The notes under the pieces: generated by a model
Database searches by the model: none
What the model was told of the DNA's origin: nothing
The model's input: the letters and a program-made list of their open reading frames with translations, nothing else
Shown here: positions 34,278 through 43,078 of the stretch, piece after piece
How the letters are laid out: each line of letters starts with the position of its first letter
Numbering within the stretch: the stretch's first letter is position 1
Made by a program: the position numbers and the translations under genes
DNA from: CF-13 sp035279665
Lineage (GTDB): Bacteria > Chloroflexota > Dormibacteria > CF-121
Direction: 5' to 3'
Length of the DNA: 64,000 nucleotides
Assembly (NCBI GenBank): GCA_035279665.1
Contig: DATEHI010000087.1
Span: forward strand, 40,320-104,319

Positions 34278-35483
34278 TCAAGAGAAAGGCGCTCGCCACC
34301 CGAGCGCCTTTTTCGTTTCCGCCCCCTCGGCGCCGGCAACGCCCAGCCGCAGCCCGAGTAGACGAGCGGCGGCGCGCCAGCTAGCATCACCGCGGCGCAC
34401 CGCTTCTTCCAATGCGTGCAGAGCGGCGGGCGTGTCCAGGTCGTCCTCCAGCGCGCTGCGCACCGCCAGCGCGCTCTCGCCGCTTCCGCTGCCGGAGCCA
34501 CCAGCCGTCGCACGTAAGCGTGCGGTCCAGACGGCGGCATCCTCGAGCTGGTCTGCGGTATATTCCCACGGCTCACGGTAGTGGTGACGCAGCAACAGGA
34601 CCCGGATGCTATCCGCGTCGTAGCGCTTCAGCAGGTCGCGGATCAGGACGAGGTTGCGAAGCGATTTGCTCATCTTCTCCCCCTGGTAGCGGAGCATGCC
34701 GACGTGCACCCAGATACGGGCGAAGGGCCGGACGCCTGTCGCGGATTCCGACTGCGTGATCTCGCTTTCATGATGTGGATAGATCAGGTCAGCGCCGCCG
34801 CCGTGGACGTCGATCTGTTGACCCAAGTACTCGAGGGCCATCGCCGAGCACTCGATATGCCAGCCCGGGCGGCCGGCGCCCCAGGGGCTTTCCCAGCGCG
34901 GCTCGTCCGGCGCGCTGGCCTGCCAGAGGATGAAATCGAGCGGGTCCTGCTTTCGGGGGTCATTCGGATCCGCGCCGCGCTGGGCGGAGAGCGTGATCAT
35001 CTCCTCACGACTGAGCCGGCTCAGCCGGCCGTAGTCGGCGACACTCCCCACGCGGAAATAGACGTTGCCGTCACGCTGATAGGCATGGCCCTGTGCCTGG
35101 AGCCTTGCGATCAGCGCGATGATCTTGGGGATCGTCTGGCTGGCTCTGGGGAAGACGTCGGGGGCCAGCACGTTGAGAGCTGCCATGTCGTCCTCGTAGA
35201 GCGCGGTTTCCTTGTCGGCGAGGTGGTCCCAGGTGGTGCCGAGCTCGCGAGCCCGCCGGATGATGTCATCGTCGACATCGGTTACGTTCTGCACGTAGCG
35301 GACTGGTTGACCGGCAGCACGCAGCACCCGCACGAGCACGTCGAACACGACATAGGTGAAGGCGTGGCCCAGGTGAGTCGTGTCGTAGGGGGTGATGCCG
35401 CAGACATAGATCCCCACTGGTTGAGGACGACGCTCGAGCGGCTGGATTGCGTTCGTTTCGGTGTTCCGCAGCCGCATCGTCAT
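34278..35483 (-). CDS. Cysteine ligase of the CysS/MshC family
   Basis: 401 aa from ATG 35483 (ATG 35477 also possible). It is a class I synthetase core: YVCGITPYDTTHLGHAF (zinc Cys plus HIGH-like HLGHA), GWHIECSAM, DLIYPHHE (zinc His/Glu) and KMSKSLRNL. CGITPYD and HLGHA are as in MshC, the cysteine ligase of mycothiol synthesis, whereas CysS has CGPTVYD and HIGNAR. Like MshC it lacks a long anticodon-binding domain. It may therefore attach cysteine to an amino sugar or other amine, although related proteins in Chloroflexota are annotated as cysteine-tRNA ligases. The last 13 codons lie in the terminator hairpin at 34286-34313. Confidence 0.7.
   Translation of the reverse strand: MTMRLRNTETNAIQPLERRPQPVGIYVCGITPYDTTHLGHAFTYVVFDVLVRVLRAAGQPVRYVQNVTDVDDDIIRRARELGTTWDHLADKETALYEDDMAALNVLAPDVFPRASQTIPKIIALIARLQAQGHAYQRDGNVYFRVGSVADYGRLSRLSREEMITLSAQRGADPNDPRKQDPLDFILWQASAPDEPRWESPWGAGRPGWHIECSAMALEYLGQQIDVHGGGADLIYPHHESEITQSESATGVRPFARIWVHVGMLRYQGEKMSKSLRNLVLIRDLLKRYDADSIRVLLLRHHYREPWEYTADQLEDAAVWTARLRATAGGSGSGSGESALAVRSALEDDLDTPAALHALEEAVRRGDASWRAAARLLGLRLGVAGAEGAETKKALGWRAPFS
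34286..34313 (+). terminator. Intrinsic terminator
   Basis: A perfect 10-bp stem AAGGCGCTCG/CGAGCGCCTT with a 5-base loop and a run of T on the plus strand (34309-34313). It serves the DUF309 side and at the same time encodes the end of the convergent ligase. Confidence 0.85.
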
Positions 35484-35541
35484 GAATGTATATGAAAGGA
35501 AAAGGCTCCAAGAAAGCCCTCCCCTGCTCCGTTGAAGAACT

Positions 35542-36591
35542 GTGGACCGTATTCCGAGGACCCGCAAGGAGCAACTCCTGACGGCGCTCGTCATGACACT
35601 CGTCGTGGCGGGACTGGCGGTCCTGGTCCCGACCGTCGCCCAGCGCCTGGCCCAACCAGCGACAACGCCGGCTGCGACCCCGACCCCGACCGTCCCACCG
35701 GCCTCGGTGCTGCTACCGGACGAACTCGAGCGGGATCTCGCCGGAGTGATGACGATCGTCAACGACCACAGCTTCGGCACGGCGTTTCTGATCGACACGC
35801 AGGGCGACTTCCTGACCGCGGCGAGCCTGATCGACGGCAGTCAGAGCCTCCGGTTGATCGACAACACCGGCGGGACCCATTCGGTGCGCGTGATGGGGAT
35901 CGATACCGCGCTCGGTCTTGCGGAGATCCGGGCGACCAACGAGGGCACGCCCTTGCCTTTTGGCGACCCGGCGATCCTCCAGCTGGATGACCCGCTCGTG
36001 CTGCTCGCCAGCCCCAAGGTCGCGAACCTGCGGCCGTCGACGCCGGCAGTGCTGACCCAGCGCAGCGCGACCCAGTTGAGGCTGCGTGTGGACGACTTGC
36101 CGGGCGACCTGGGCGGGCCGGTGGTGGGGCCAGGCGGCAAGGTGGTCGGCATCCTGACGGCCACGGGCAAAGCCCTTTTCATCAACCTCGCCTCGAGCGA
36201 CATCGCCCAATGGCGTGGTCAGGCAAGCACCGCGATGCCCCTGGCGCCGATCCCCGGGACGCTGGTGTTGCGCGGCAGCGACAGCACCAGCTCGTCTACC
36301 GGTGGACTCAGCATTCAATCGGTCACCCCAACGCGCGCGTCGGCGGCGCAGGACACGGTCATCACCATCGCCGGCGACGGCTTCATCGGCGGCGCCATGC
36401 TGCGTGTCCACTTCGTTCCCCTCGCCAGTCCCAGCGGCGCCTTCGATGGCCTGGCGGCTACCCTCGCCAACCCGTCCACCCTGACGGTCAAGGTGCCCGC
36501 GGGCCGTGTCGTCCAGGACTACGTGATCCAACTCACGAACGGCGATGGCAGCAGCACCAGCTCACGCACCGCCTTTACCGTCACTCCCTGA
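35542..36591 (+). CDS. Membrane-anchored trypsin-like pseudo-protease with an IPT domain
   Basis: 349 aa, GTG start. A signal anchor is at residues 11-32, then a Pro/Thr linker. Residues 62-225 have the DegP/trypsin layout, but all catalytic positions are replaced: LTAASLIDG (Ser95 where LTNAHVV has His), GIDTALGLAEIR (Gly where D-L-A gives Asp), and GDLGGPVV (Leu190 where GNSGGP has Ser). Residues 255-349 form an IPT/TIG domain ending FTVTP. It is thus likely a binding or scaffold protein on the outside of the membrane. Divergent from the cysteine ligase gene, 58 bases apart. Confidence 0.65.
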   Translation: MDRIPRTRKEQLLTALVMTLVVAGLAVLVPTVAQRLAQPATTPAATPTPTVPPASVLLPDELERDLAGVMTIVNDHSFGTAFLIDTQGDFLTAASLIDGSQSLRLIDNTGGTHSVRVMGIDTALGLAEIRATNEGTPLPFGDPAILQLDDPLVLLASPKVANLRPSTPAVLTQRSATQLRLRVDDLPGDLGGPVVGPGGKVVGILTATGKALFINLASSDIAQWRGQASTAMPLAPIPGTLVLRGSDSTSSSTGGLSIQSVTPTRASAAQDTVITIAGDGFIGGAMLRVHFVPLASPSGAFDGLAATLANPSTLTVKVPAGRVVQDYVIQLTNGDGSSTSSRTAFTVTP

Positions 36592-36603
36592 AGGCCCTCC
36601 CGC

Positions 36604-36609
36604 TAGCAT
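36604..36609 (+). promoter_or_regulatory. Leaderless -10 box of queF
   Basis: TAGCAT ends exactly 6 nt before the GTG at 36616; no room exists for a preQ1 riboswitch. Confidence 0.6.
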
Positions 36610-36615
36610 TAGCCG

Positions 36616-37017
36616 GTGAAATACGGCGCCAGGATGATCGCCGAATCGAGGCTCGAGGCGGTTCCCAACGACACGCCGCAGCGCGATTATGAGATCGACT
36701 TCACGATCCCCGAGTTCACCTGCCTGGCACCCGATTCCGGCTTCCCGGATTTCGCCACCATCCGCATCCGCTACATCCCCGACCAGACGCTGGTCGAGCT
36801 CAAGTCGCTGAAGCTCTACATCAACAAATTCCGCGACCAGGCGATCTTCCACGAGGCGGCCGTCAATCGAATCCTCGATGACCTCGTCGCCCTGCTCGAT
36901 CCGCGGTTCGTGGAAGTCGTCGGTGACTTCAACGTCCGGGGCAATATCAAGACCGTGGTGACGGCCCGCCACACCCAGAAGGGGTACTCACCGAACGGTG
37001 GCGGTGCCCAGCCATAG
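36616..37017 (+). CDS. queF: NADPH-dependent 7-cyano-7-deazaguanine reductase
   Basis: 133 aa, the short (type I, YkvM-like) QueF of the tunnelling fold. Catalytic Cys36 sits in EFTCLAPDSGFPDFA, the QueF signature ELKSLKLY follows at 61-68, and FHE at 78-80 binds substrate. It reduces preQ0 to preQ1 in the queuosine pathway. GTG start with a leaderless promoter. No other queuosine gene is nearby, so the pathway partners lie outside the window. Confidence 0.92.
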   Translation: MKYGARMIAESRLEAVPNDTPQRDYEIDFTIPEFTCLAPDSGFPDFATIRIRYIPDQTLVELKSLKLYINKFRDQAIFHEAAVNRILDDLVALLDPRFVEVVGDFNVRGNIKTVVTARHTQKGYSPNGGGAQP

Positions 37018-37083
37018 AAATCATTGATAGTTAGAATAGATAAGATTTTGCACTGATCGCGGACCACATTCTAGGAGCCATCC

Positions 37084-38100
37084 ATGAAAGTTGAGCAGCG
37101 AGCGACGGAAGGCCGTGCGAAATCCGTGCTCTCCGACAAGGACACCCTGCTCAAGCTCTACCGTGAGATGCTGCTGATCCGGCGCTTCGAGGAGAAGACC
37201 GCCGAGATGTACCAGGCGGCCAAGATCGGCGGCTTCTGCCACCTCAACATCGGCGAGGAGGCGACCATCGTCGGCACCATTTCCGCCTTGCGGCCCAAGG
37301 ATTACGTCTACAGCACGTATCGCGAGCACGGCCATGCCATCGCCAAGGGGATCGACCCGAAGGCGGTGATGGCCGAGCTCTTCGGCAAGGAGACCGGCAC
37401 CTCGCATGGGCGGGGCGGGTCGATGCATCTCTTCAGCCAGGAAGACCGCTTCTACGGCGGCTACGCCATCGTCGGCCAGGCCCTCCCCATCGCCTGCGGC
37501 AGCGCTTATGCGATCAATTACCAGGGCACCGACGAGGTGGTGATGAGCATCTTCGGCGACGGCGCGACCAACATCGGCGCCTTCCACGAATCGCTCAACG
37601 TCGCGAAGCTCTGGCACCTGCCGATCGTCTTCGTCTGTGTCAACAACCTCTACGGCATGGGCACGGCGGTGAGCCGCGCCTCGGCCGTCACCGAGATCTG
37701 GAAGAAGGCCTGCGCCTACGATATGACCGGCGAACGCGTCGACGGCATGGACGTGCTCGCCGTGCGACGCATCACCGACCAGCTGATCGCCCAGGCGCGC
37801 GAGCAGCACGAGCCCAGCCTGCTCGAGTGCGTCACCTATCGTTACCGGGGCCACTCGATGTCGGACCCGGACACCTACCGCGGTAAGGACGAGATCAAGG
37901 ACTGGCAGACCCGCGACGCGATCCTCAGCCTCGGCGAGCACATGAAGAAGCAGAAGATGCTCACCGACGACGAGATCCAGCGGATCGACGAGGAGGTGAC
38001 CGCCCAGGTCGAGGACGCGGTCAAGTTCGCGGACGAGAGTCCGGACCCTGACCCGAAAGATCTCTATCGCGACGTTTACGCCGCCGAGGTGGCGAGCTGA
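37084..38100 (+). CDS. pdhA: Pyruvate dehydrogenase-type E1 alpha subunit
   Basis: 338 aa, ATG after AGGAG. Thiamine diphosphate-binding features are clear: YREHGHAIAKG, GRGGSMHLF, GGYAIVGQALPIACG, and the TPP motif GDGATNIGAFHESLN to NNLYGMGTA. The phosphorylation-loop region RYRGHSMSDPDTYR is typical of PDH-type E1 alpha. It decarboxylates pyruvate (or another 2-oxo acid or acetoin) with the beta subunit. A 66-base A+T-rich promoter region (37018-37083) has TAGAAT and TAAGAT candidates. Stop overlaps pdhB (TGATG). Confidence 0.9.
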   Translation: MKVEQRATEGRAKSVLSDKDTLLKLYREMLLIRRFEEKTAEMYQAAKIGGFCHLNIGEEATIVGTISALRPKDYVYSTYREHGHAIAKGIDPKAVMAELFGKETGTSHGRGGSMHLFSQEDRFYGGYAIVGQALPIACGSAYAINYQGTDEVVMSIFGDGATNIGAFHESLNVAKLWHLPIVFVCVNNLYGMGTAVSRASAVTEIWKKACAYDMTGERVDGMDVLAVRRITDQLIAQAREQHEPSLLECVTYRYRGHSMSDPDTYRGKDEIKDWQTRDAILSLGEHMKKQKMLTDDEIQRIDEEVTAQVEDAVKFADESPDPDPKDLYRDVYAAEVAS

Positions 38101-39080
38101 TGGCCCTCCTTGCGATGCGTGACGCCCTCAATCAGGCGCTACGCGAGGAGATGAAGCGCGATGCGTCGGTGTTCCTCCTGGGCGAGGACATCGGCCTCTA
38201 CGACGGATCCTTCAAGGTCACGCGCGGTTTGATGAAGGAATTTGGCGAGAAGCGCGTGCTCGACACCCCGATCGCCGAGGAGATCATCATCGGCACCGCC
38301 ATCGGGGCGGCGATGTCAGGACTTCGCCCGGTCGCGGAGATGATGACGGTGAACTTCATCATGGTCGCCATGGACCAGGTGGTCAACGCGGCGGCGCACA
38401 TCCGCTATATGTTCGGCGGCGGTACGAAGGTCCCGCTGGTGATCCGCACCCCGGGTGGCGGCGGCCACCAGCTCGGAGCACAACACTCCCATAGCCACGA
38501 GAACTGGTTCGCGCATGTGCCCGGCCTGAAGGTGGTCGCACCCGGCACGCCGGCCGACGCCAAGGGCATGCTGAAGTCCGCCATCCGCGACGACAACCCC
38601 GTGATGTTCATCGAGAACGAGGGCACCTATGCCGTCAAGGGCGAGGTCCCCGACGGTGAGCACCTGGTGCCGCTGGACAAGAACGAAGTCAAGCGGCCAG
38701 GGGAACACATCACGATCTGCGCCCACTCGCGCATGCTGATCGTCGCCATGGATGCCGCCGCCGAACTGGAAAAGGAGGGCATCAGCGCCGAGATCGTCGA
38801 CATGCGGGCGCTGCGGCCGCTGGACATGGCGCCCGTGATCGCGTCGGTCAAGAAAACCAGCCGGCTGATCACCGTCGAAGAGGGCTGGCGCTCGTACGGC
38901 GTCGGCTCGGAGATCGCCTCACGCGTCTACGAGGAGGCGTTCGATTACCTGGACGCGCCGGTCGCGCGGATCGGGGCCGCCGAGGTGCCGGCGCCGTACA
39001 ACAAGCGCCTCGAGAAGATCGCCTTCCCCGGCAAGGCGGACGTGATCGTGACGGCCAGGGCGCTGCTCGGGAAAAACTGA
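38100..39080 (+). CDS. pdhB: Pyruvate dehydrogenase-type E1 beta subunit
   Basis: 326 aa, start overlapping the pdhA stop. Typical transketolase pyrimidine-binding half: LLGEDIGLYDGSFKVTRGL, DTPIAEEIIIGTAIGAAMSG, then MIVNFIMVAMDQ-like sequence with HIRYMFGG, GGGGHQLGAQHSHSHENWFAH (an aromatic-His loop), and a C-terminal transketolase domain with VEEGWRSYGVGSEIA. With the alpha subunit it forms the E1 heterotetramer. Coupled to the E2 gene by another TGATG. Confidence 0.9.
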   Translation: MALLAMRDALNQALREEMKRDASVFLLGEDIGLYDGSFKVTRGLMKEFGEKRVLDTPIAEEIIIGTAIGAAMSGLRPVAEMMTVNFIMVAMDQVVNAAAHIRYMFGGGTKVPLVIRTPGGGGHQLGAQHSHSHENWFAHVPGLKVVAPGTPADAKGMLKSAIRDDNPVMFIENEGTYAVKGEVPDGEHLVPLDKNEVKRPGEHITICAHSRMLIVAMDAAAELEKEGISAEIVDMRALRPLDMAPVIASVKKTSRLITVEEGWRSYGVGSEIASRVYEEAFDYLDAPVARIGAAEVPAPYNKRLEKIAFPGKADVIVTARALLGKN

Positions 39081-40495
39081 TGGCCAGCGTCCAGATGCCA
39101 CGGCTGTCAGACTCCATGGAGACCGGCAAGATCCTGCGCTGGCTGAAGAAAGAGGGCGACCAGGTCCAAAAAGGCGAGCCACTGGTCGAGATCGAGAGCG
39201 ACAAGGCGAACATCGAGGTCGAGGCGTACGCCACCGGCAAGCTGAGCAAGATCCTGGTTGCGGAAGGCGACAGCGCACCAATCGGCGCGGTGATTGCCGA
39301 GATCGGCGATGGCAGCGCGGCACCGGTGGCGGCAAAGGCGCCCGCCCCGCCGGGTCAGGCCGAGGCCGCCGAGCCTACGCAGGGCGCGGCGCCGGTCTTG
39401 GCCGGCGCTCCACAACCGCAGGCGACAAAGGCTGAGGCGCACGTGGCGCAGGCGGAGAACGCCGTGGCCGCTACCGCCCAAACGGCGGCAGATGCCGGCG
39501 GAGAACAGTACCCGCACGGCGGACCGGACGACCGGACGGAGGGCGGCGCGGCCGCGCAGGCCGCGCTCAACGTCATTCGCCGGCCGGTCGAGCAGGAGAA
39601 TGGCGAGCGGCAGCGCGTCTCCCCCGTCGCTCGGCGCCTCGCCGAAGAACTGGGCGTCGACCTGCGTGGTGTCCGGGGGTCCGGCCCGGGTGGGCGGATC
39701 CAAAAAGAAGATGTCGAGGCCGCCGCGCAGCAGAAGCCGCAACCCCAGGCGGCGCCCGCCGGCGTCGCTCCCGTGCGCGAAGTGCGCCAGCCGACGGCCC
39801 GTCCCACCGGCGAAGTCGAGGTCGTCGAGTTGTCGAAGCTGCAGACCACGGTGGCGATGCGTCTCGCCCAGAGTGCGTTCTCCGCGCCCCACTTCTACGT
39901 GACGTCGGAGATCGCGATGGACGATGCTGTCCGGCTTCGGCAGATGTTCAACGAGGCGGTCGACAGGTCGGAGGCCATCAGCCTCAACGACCTGGTGGTC
40001 AAGGCGGTGGCGCTGGCGCTGACGAAGTTCCCCGAGGTCAACGCCTCATGGGCCGACGGCCGGATCGAGCGCAAACGCGACGTCAACATCGGAATTGCGG
40101 TCGGCCTCCCCGATCGCCTCATTGTGCCGGTGCTTCGAAACGCTGACCAGAAGTCACTGAAAGACATCGCCCATGAGTCCAAACAACTGATCGAGCGCGC
40201 CCGCACCAACAAAGCGTCGGCGCAGGATTACGTCGGTAACACCTTCAGCATCTCGAACCTCGGGATGTACGACGTCGACCAGTTCACCGCCATCATCAAC
40301 CCGCCTGATTCAGGCATCCTCGCGGTGGGCGCGATCCAGGAGAAGGCCGTCGTGAAGGACGGCCAGGTCGTGCCGGGCAAGCGGATGCGTGTCACGCTCT
40401 CCGTCGATCACCGGGTCTTCTACGGGGTGACCGCGGCGCAATTTCTTCAGGAAGTCAAGCGCCTCCTGCAGAGCCCGATGGCCCTGGTCCTCTAG
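39080..40495 (+). CDS. pdhC: Dihydrolipoamide acyltransferase E2
   Basis: 471 aa. A lipoyl domain at residues 1-80 with the lipoylated Lys in EIESDKANIEV, an Ala/Pro-rich swinging linker, an E1/E3-binding domain (about 175-210; SPVARRLAEELGVDLRGV), a second linker, and a catalytic domain from about 245 ending in LSVDHRVFYGVTAAQFLQ. The catalytic His is present, but the usual DG after HRVxx is YG. It transfers the acyl group to CoA. No E3 (dihydrolipoamide dehydrogenase) gene is adjacent. Operon: pdhA-pdhB-pdhC. Confidence 0.9.
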   Translation: MASVQMPRLSDSMETGKILRWLKKEGDQVQKGEPLVEIESDKANIEVEAYATGKLSKILVAEGDSAPIGAVIAEIGDGSAAPVAAKAPAPPGQAEAAEPTQGAAPVLAGAPQPQATKAEAHVAQAENAVAATAQTAADAGGEQYPHGGPDDRTEGGAAAQAALNVIRRPVEQENGERQRVSPVARRLAEELGVDLRGVRGSGPGGRIQKEDVEAAAQQKPQPQAAPAGVAPVREVRQPTARPTGEVEVVELSKLQTTVAMRLAQSAFSAPHFYVTSEIAMDDAVRLRQMFNEAVDRSEAISLNDLVVKAVALALTKFPEVNASWADGRIERKRDVNIGIAVGLPDRLIVPVLRNADQKSLKDIAHESKQLIERARTNKASAQDYVGNTFSISNLGMYDVDQFTAIINPPDSGILAVGAIQEKAVVKDGQVVPGKRMRVTLSVDHRVFYGVTAAQFLQEVKRLLQSPMALVL

Positions 40496-40513
40496 CCGCG
40501 CGAGCCGGACCAG

Positions 40514-42172
40514 CTAGAGGAGCGCAGCGGCGACGGCGCGTCCGGCGGTGCGACCGGAGAACAAGCAGCCGCCCAGGAAGGTGCCCTCCAGCGACCGATA
40601 TCCGTGCATCCCACCACCCCCGAAGCCGGCGATCTCGCCCGCCGCATAGAGGCCGGGCAGGGGCGTTCCGTCGGACCGCAGGACGCGCCCGGACAGATCG
40701 GTCTGAAGGCCGCCCAGAGTTTTGCGTGTCAGGATGCGCAGGCGGACGGCGATCAGCGGGCCCGCCGCTCGATCCAGGAGCCGATGCGGCGTGGCGACGC
40801 GAATCAGCCGGTCACCAAGGTAGCGCCGGGCGGCGCGAATCGCGAGGATCTGCGCGTCCGGGGTCATTGCCTTGGGGATCCCCCGGTCGCGGGTCGCGAT
40901 CGCGCGCTCCACCTTGCCGGGGTCCAGGCGCGGCTCGTCCGTCAGGGCGTTCATGCCGCGCACCAGGTCGCCGACGTTGGTGGCGACCACAAAGTCGGCG
41001 CCGCGTTGCTTGAAGGCTTCGACGGGCGCCGGGCCAGATTTCGAGATCACCCGCCGCAAGAGCAGGCCGATGTCCCTGTTCGTTAGATCGGGGTTCTGTT
41101 CCGACCCGGACAGCGCGAACTCGCGCTTGATGATTCCCTGCGTCAGCACGAACCACGAGTAGTCGAAGCCGGTCTTCCTCAAGTGCTCGAGCGTGCCGAG
41201 CGTGTCGAAGCCCGGGAAGAGGGGCGCGGGCAGGCGATGTCCAGTGGCGTCAAACCACATCGACGAGGGTCCCGGCAGGATTCGGATGCCGTGGTCAGGC
41301 CAGATCGGGTTCCAATTCTGGATCCCCTCCACGTAGTGCCACATGCGATCGCGGTTGATCACCGTCCCGCCGGCTGTTTCCGTAATGGCGAGCATGCGGC
41401 CGTCGACGTGAGCCGGCACCCCACTGAGCATCTGGCGTGGGGGATCGCCAAGTCGGGCCGGCCAGTTCCTTCTGACCAGGTCGTGATTCCCGCCGAGCCC
41501 ACCTGAGGTCACGATCACCGCGTGCGCGCGGAGCTCGAATTCCCCCACGGAGACACGCGAGCTGGGTCGCCCTCGGTTCACCGCACTGGGCTCAAGGATC
41601 GCCCCGCGCACGCCGTCGACGACGCCGCCGGTGACCGTCAGCGCGTCGACGCGATGCCGGAACCACAACCTGACCAGGCCGCGTGATACAGCCTCGCGGA
41701 CGCGCCGCTCGAAGGGCGCGACGACGCCGGGACCCGTGCCCCAGGTCACATGAAAGCGCGGCACAGAATTCCCCGGGCCGCCTGGCAGGGAGGCGCCTCG
41801 CTCGGCCCAGCCGACGATGGGGAAGAACCGGATGCCCTGGGAGCGGAGCCACGACCGCTTCTCGCCGGCCGCGAACGCGAGGTACGCCTCAGCCCACTTC
41901 CTGGGCCACTGGTCTTCGAGCCGATCGAACCCGGCCGTCAGCATCCAGTCCGTGTGCGCCCGCTCGTGCGAGTCGCGGACACCGAGCCGGCGCTGCTCCG
42001 GCGAGTCGATGAGGAAGAGCCCGCCGAACGACCAGAAGGCCTGCCCGCCCAGCCAGGGCGCCGGTTCTTGCTCGAGGAGAATGACACGGCGACCGGCGTC
42101 GGCCAGCTCGGCGGTTGCCACGAGGCCGGTAAGGCCCCCGCCGACGACGATGACATCCGCGGGGTCAGCCAT
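40514..42172 (-). CDS. FAD-binding dehydrogenase (fumarate reductase/3-ketosteroid dehydrogenase type)
   Basis: 552 aa from ATG 42172. N-terminal Rossmann motif VIVVGGGLTGLVATAELA and LEQEP, then a middle capping domain and a C-terminal FAD contact TDLSGRVLRSDGTPLPGLYAAGE, plus GGGMHGYRSLEGTFLGGCLFSG. This matches large flavoproteins annotated as FAD-binding dehydrogenase related to 3-oxosteroid 1-dehydrogenase. The electron donor and substrate are unknown. A TATGGT box ends 7 nt before the ATG (42180-42185), so it may be leaderless. Divergent from the DUF4242 gene. Confidence 0.82.
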   Translation of the reverse strand: MADPADVIVVGGGLTGLVATAELADAGRRVILLEQEPAPWLGGQAFWSFGGLFLIDSPEQRRLGVRDSHERAHTDWMLTAGFDRLEDQWPRKWAEAYLAFAAGEKRSWLRSQGIRFFPIVGWAERGASLPGGPGNSVPRFHVTWGTGPGVVAPFERRVREAVSRGLVRLWFRHRVDALTVTGGVVDGVRGAILEPSAVNRGRPSSRVSVGEFELRAHAVIVTSGGLGGNHDLVRRNWPARLGDPPRQMLSGVPAHVDGRMLAITETAGGTVINRDRMWHYVEGIQNWNPIWPDHGIRILPGPSSMWFDATGHRLPAPLFPGFDTLGTLEHLRKTGFDYSWFVLTQGIIKREFALSGSEQNPDLTNRDIGLLLRRVISKSGPAPVEAFKQRGADFVVATNVGDLVRGMNALTDEPRLDPGKVERAIATRDRGIPKAMTPDAQILAIRAARRYLGDRLIRVATPHRLLDRAAGPLIAVRLRILTRKTLGGLQTDLSGRVLRSDGTPLPGLYAAGEIAGFGGGGMHGYRSLEGTFLGGCLFSGRTAGRAVAAALL

Positions 42173-42227
42173 TGCCGCTACCATAGGGGCCACTGACGTC
42201 AGTTTGAAGGGAACGGGAGGTAGGTTC

Positions 42228-42473
42228 GTGCCCACATTCATGGACGTACACGATGGGATGCACGTCACTCCGGAGCAGCTCGCCGACGCCCATAAGAAGG
42301 ATGTCGAAGCGCAAAAGGGTACCGGCGTGGAGTACGTGCGCTACTGGCTCGACTCGAAAGCTGGAAAGGTCTTCTGCCTCGCCAAAGGGCCGAACAAGGA
42401 GGCCGTCGCGGCCGTGCACAAGAAGGCCGGCCATCCCGCGAATGAGCTGTACGAGGTCAGCGAGGGCCAGTAG
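42228..42473 (+). CDS. DUF4242/SCO4226-like small protein
   Basis: 81 aa, GTG start with GGGAGGT upstream. It matches the DUF4242 family, whose Streptomyces member SCO4226 is a nickel-binding ferredoxin-like-fold protein: MPTFMDVHDGMHVTPEQL, VFCLAKGPNKEAVAAVH and GHPANELYEV. Conserved His and Asp residues could bind metal. Function in cells is not known. Confidence 0.8.
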   Translation: MPTFMDVHDGMHVTPEQLADAHKKDVEAQKGTGVEYVRYWLDSKAGKVFCLAKGPNKEAVAAVHKKAGHPANELYEVSEGQ

Positions 42474-42481
42474 GCCGAGCC

Positions 42482-43078
42482 CTAGCCCCCGAAGGCTTTG
42501 CCCAGGCGGCGGCGCAGCTGACGCCAGGACAACGCATCGCGTACCCGGTCCAGTCCCCGCCGTGACGGGGGAATCGGCTCCGGCTTGTAGCTGGCGCCGA
42601 ACTCGCTCGCGTACGCCACGAGGTCGCGGAGCTCGAGCAGGGGGATCGCGTACTCTCTCGTGACCTCTCGGAGCAAGCGCGCCGTCCGTTGCTGGACGCC
42701 CGGGCTTTCGGGTCGGCAGAGCGCCAGAGGGCGGGCATGCTGCGCGCGCATGCCCTCGGGGTGGATCACGATCCTCCCCCAGCACAGCACGGCCCCTCCG
42801 AACATGTAAGGCTCTTCGCGCAGCGCCCGGGTCATCGGCGCGATCTCGTGATAGGCATAGATGCCGCAGCTACACGCCGGCTCCGGCGACATTCGCGCCT
42901 CGTCGTGTCGGTGCAGTCCGGCGCGGGCGAGGCGCAGGCCAGGACGGGTTTGACATTCCGCGTCGAGCCGATCAAGCGGCGGCCAGAGCGTCTCCGCAAC
43001 CGGCGATTGGAGGCGGCCACGAGTCCAAGCATCGTCGGGGTCCACTCGCCAGAAGCGGTAACCGACGGCCGGAATCAC
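42482..43078 (-). CDS. Conserved hypothetical with CSCGIYAY motif
   Basis: 198 aa, GTG start overlapping the stop of a 43-aa upstream gene (GTGTGA). Features: GYRFWRVDPDD at the N-terminus, a clustered Cys motif SPEPACSCGIYAYHE (about 65-80), MFGGAVLCWGRIVIHPEGMRAQHARPL in the middle, and a helical basic C-terminus. This pattern (a Trp-rich start, CxCG-YAYH, then a W-G strand) recurs in actinobacterial and Chloroflexota hypothetical proteins, but no function is established. Metal binding at Cys/His is possible. Confidence 0.55.
   Translation of the reverse strand: MIPAVGYRFWRVDPDDAWTRGRLQSPVAETLWPPLDRLDAECQTRPGLRLARAGLHRHDEARMSPEPACSCGIYAYHEIAPMTRALREEPYMFGGAVLCWGRIVIHPEGMRAQHARPLALCRPESPGVQQRTARLLREVTREYAIPLLELRDLVAYASEFGASYKPEPIPPSRRGLDRVRDALSWRQLRRRLGKAFGG

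Noticed and set aside
36592..36616. preQ1 riboswitch before queF
   Set aside because: Only 24 bases separate it from the previous gene and a -10 box lies 6 nt before the GTG, so no leader RNA exists.
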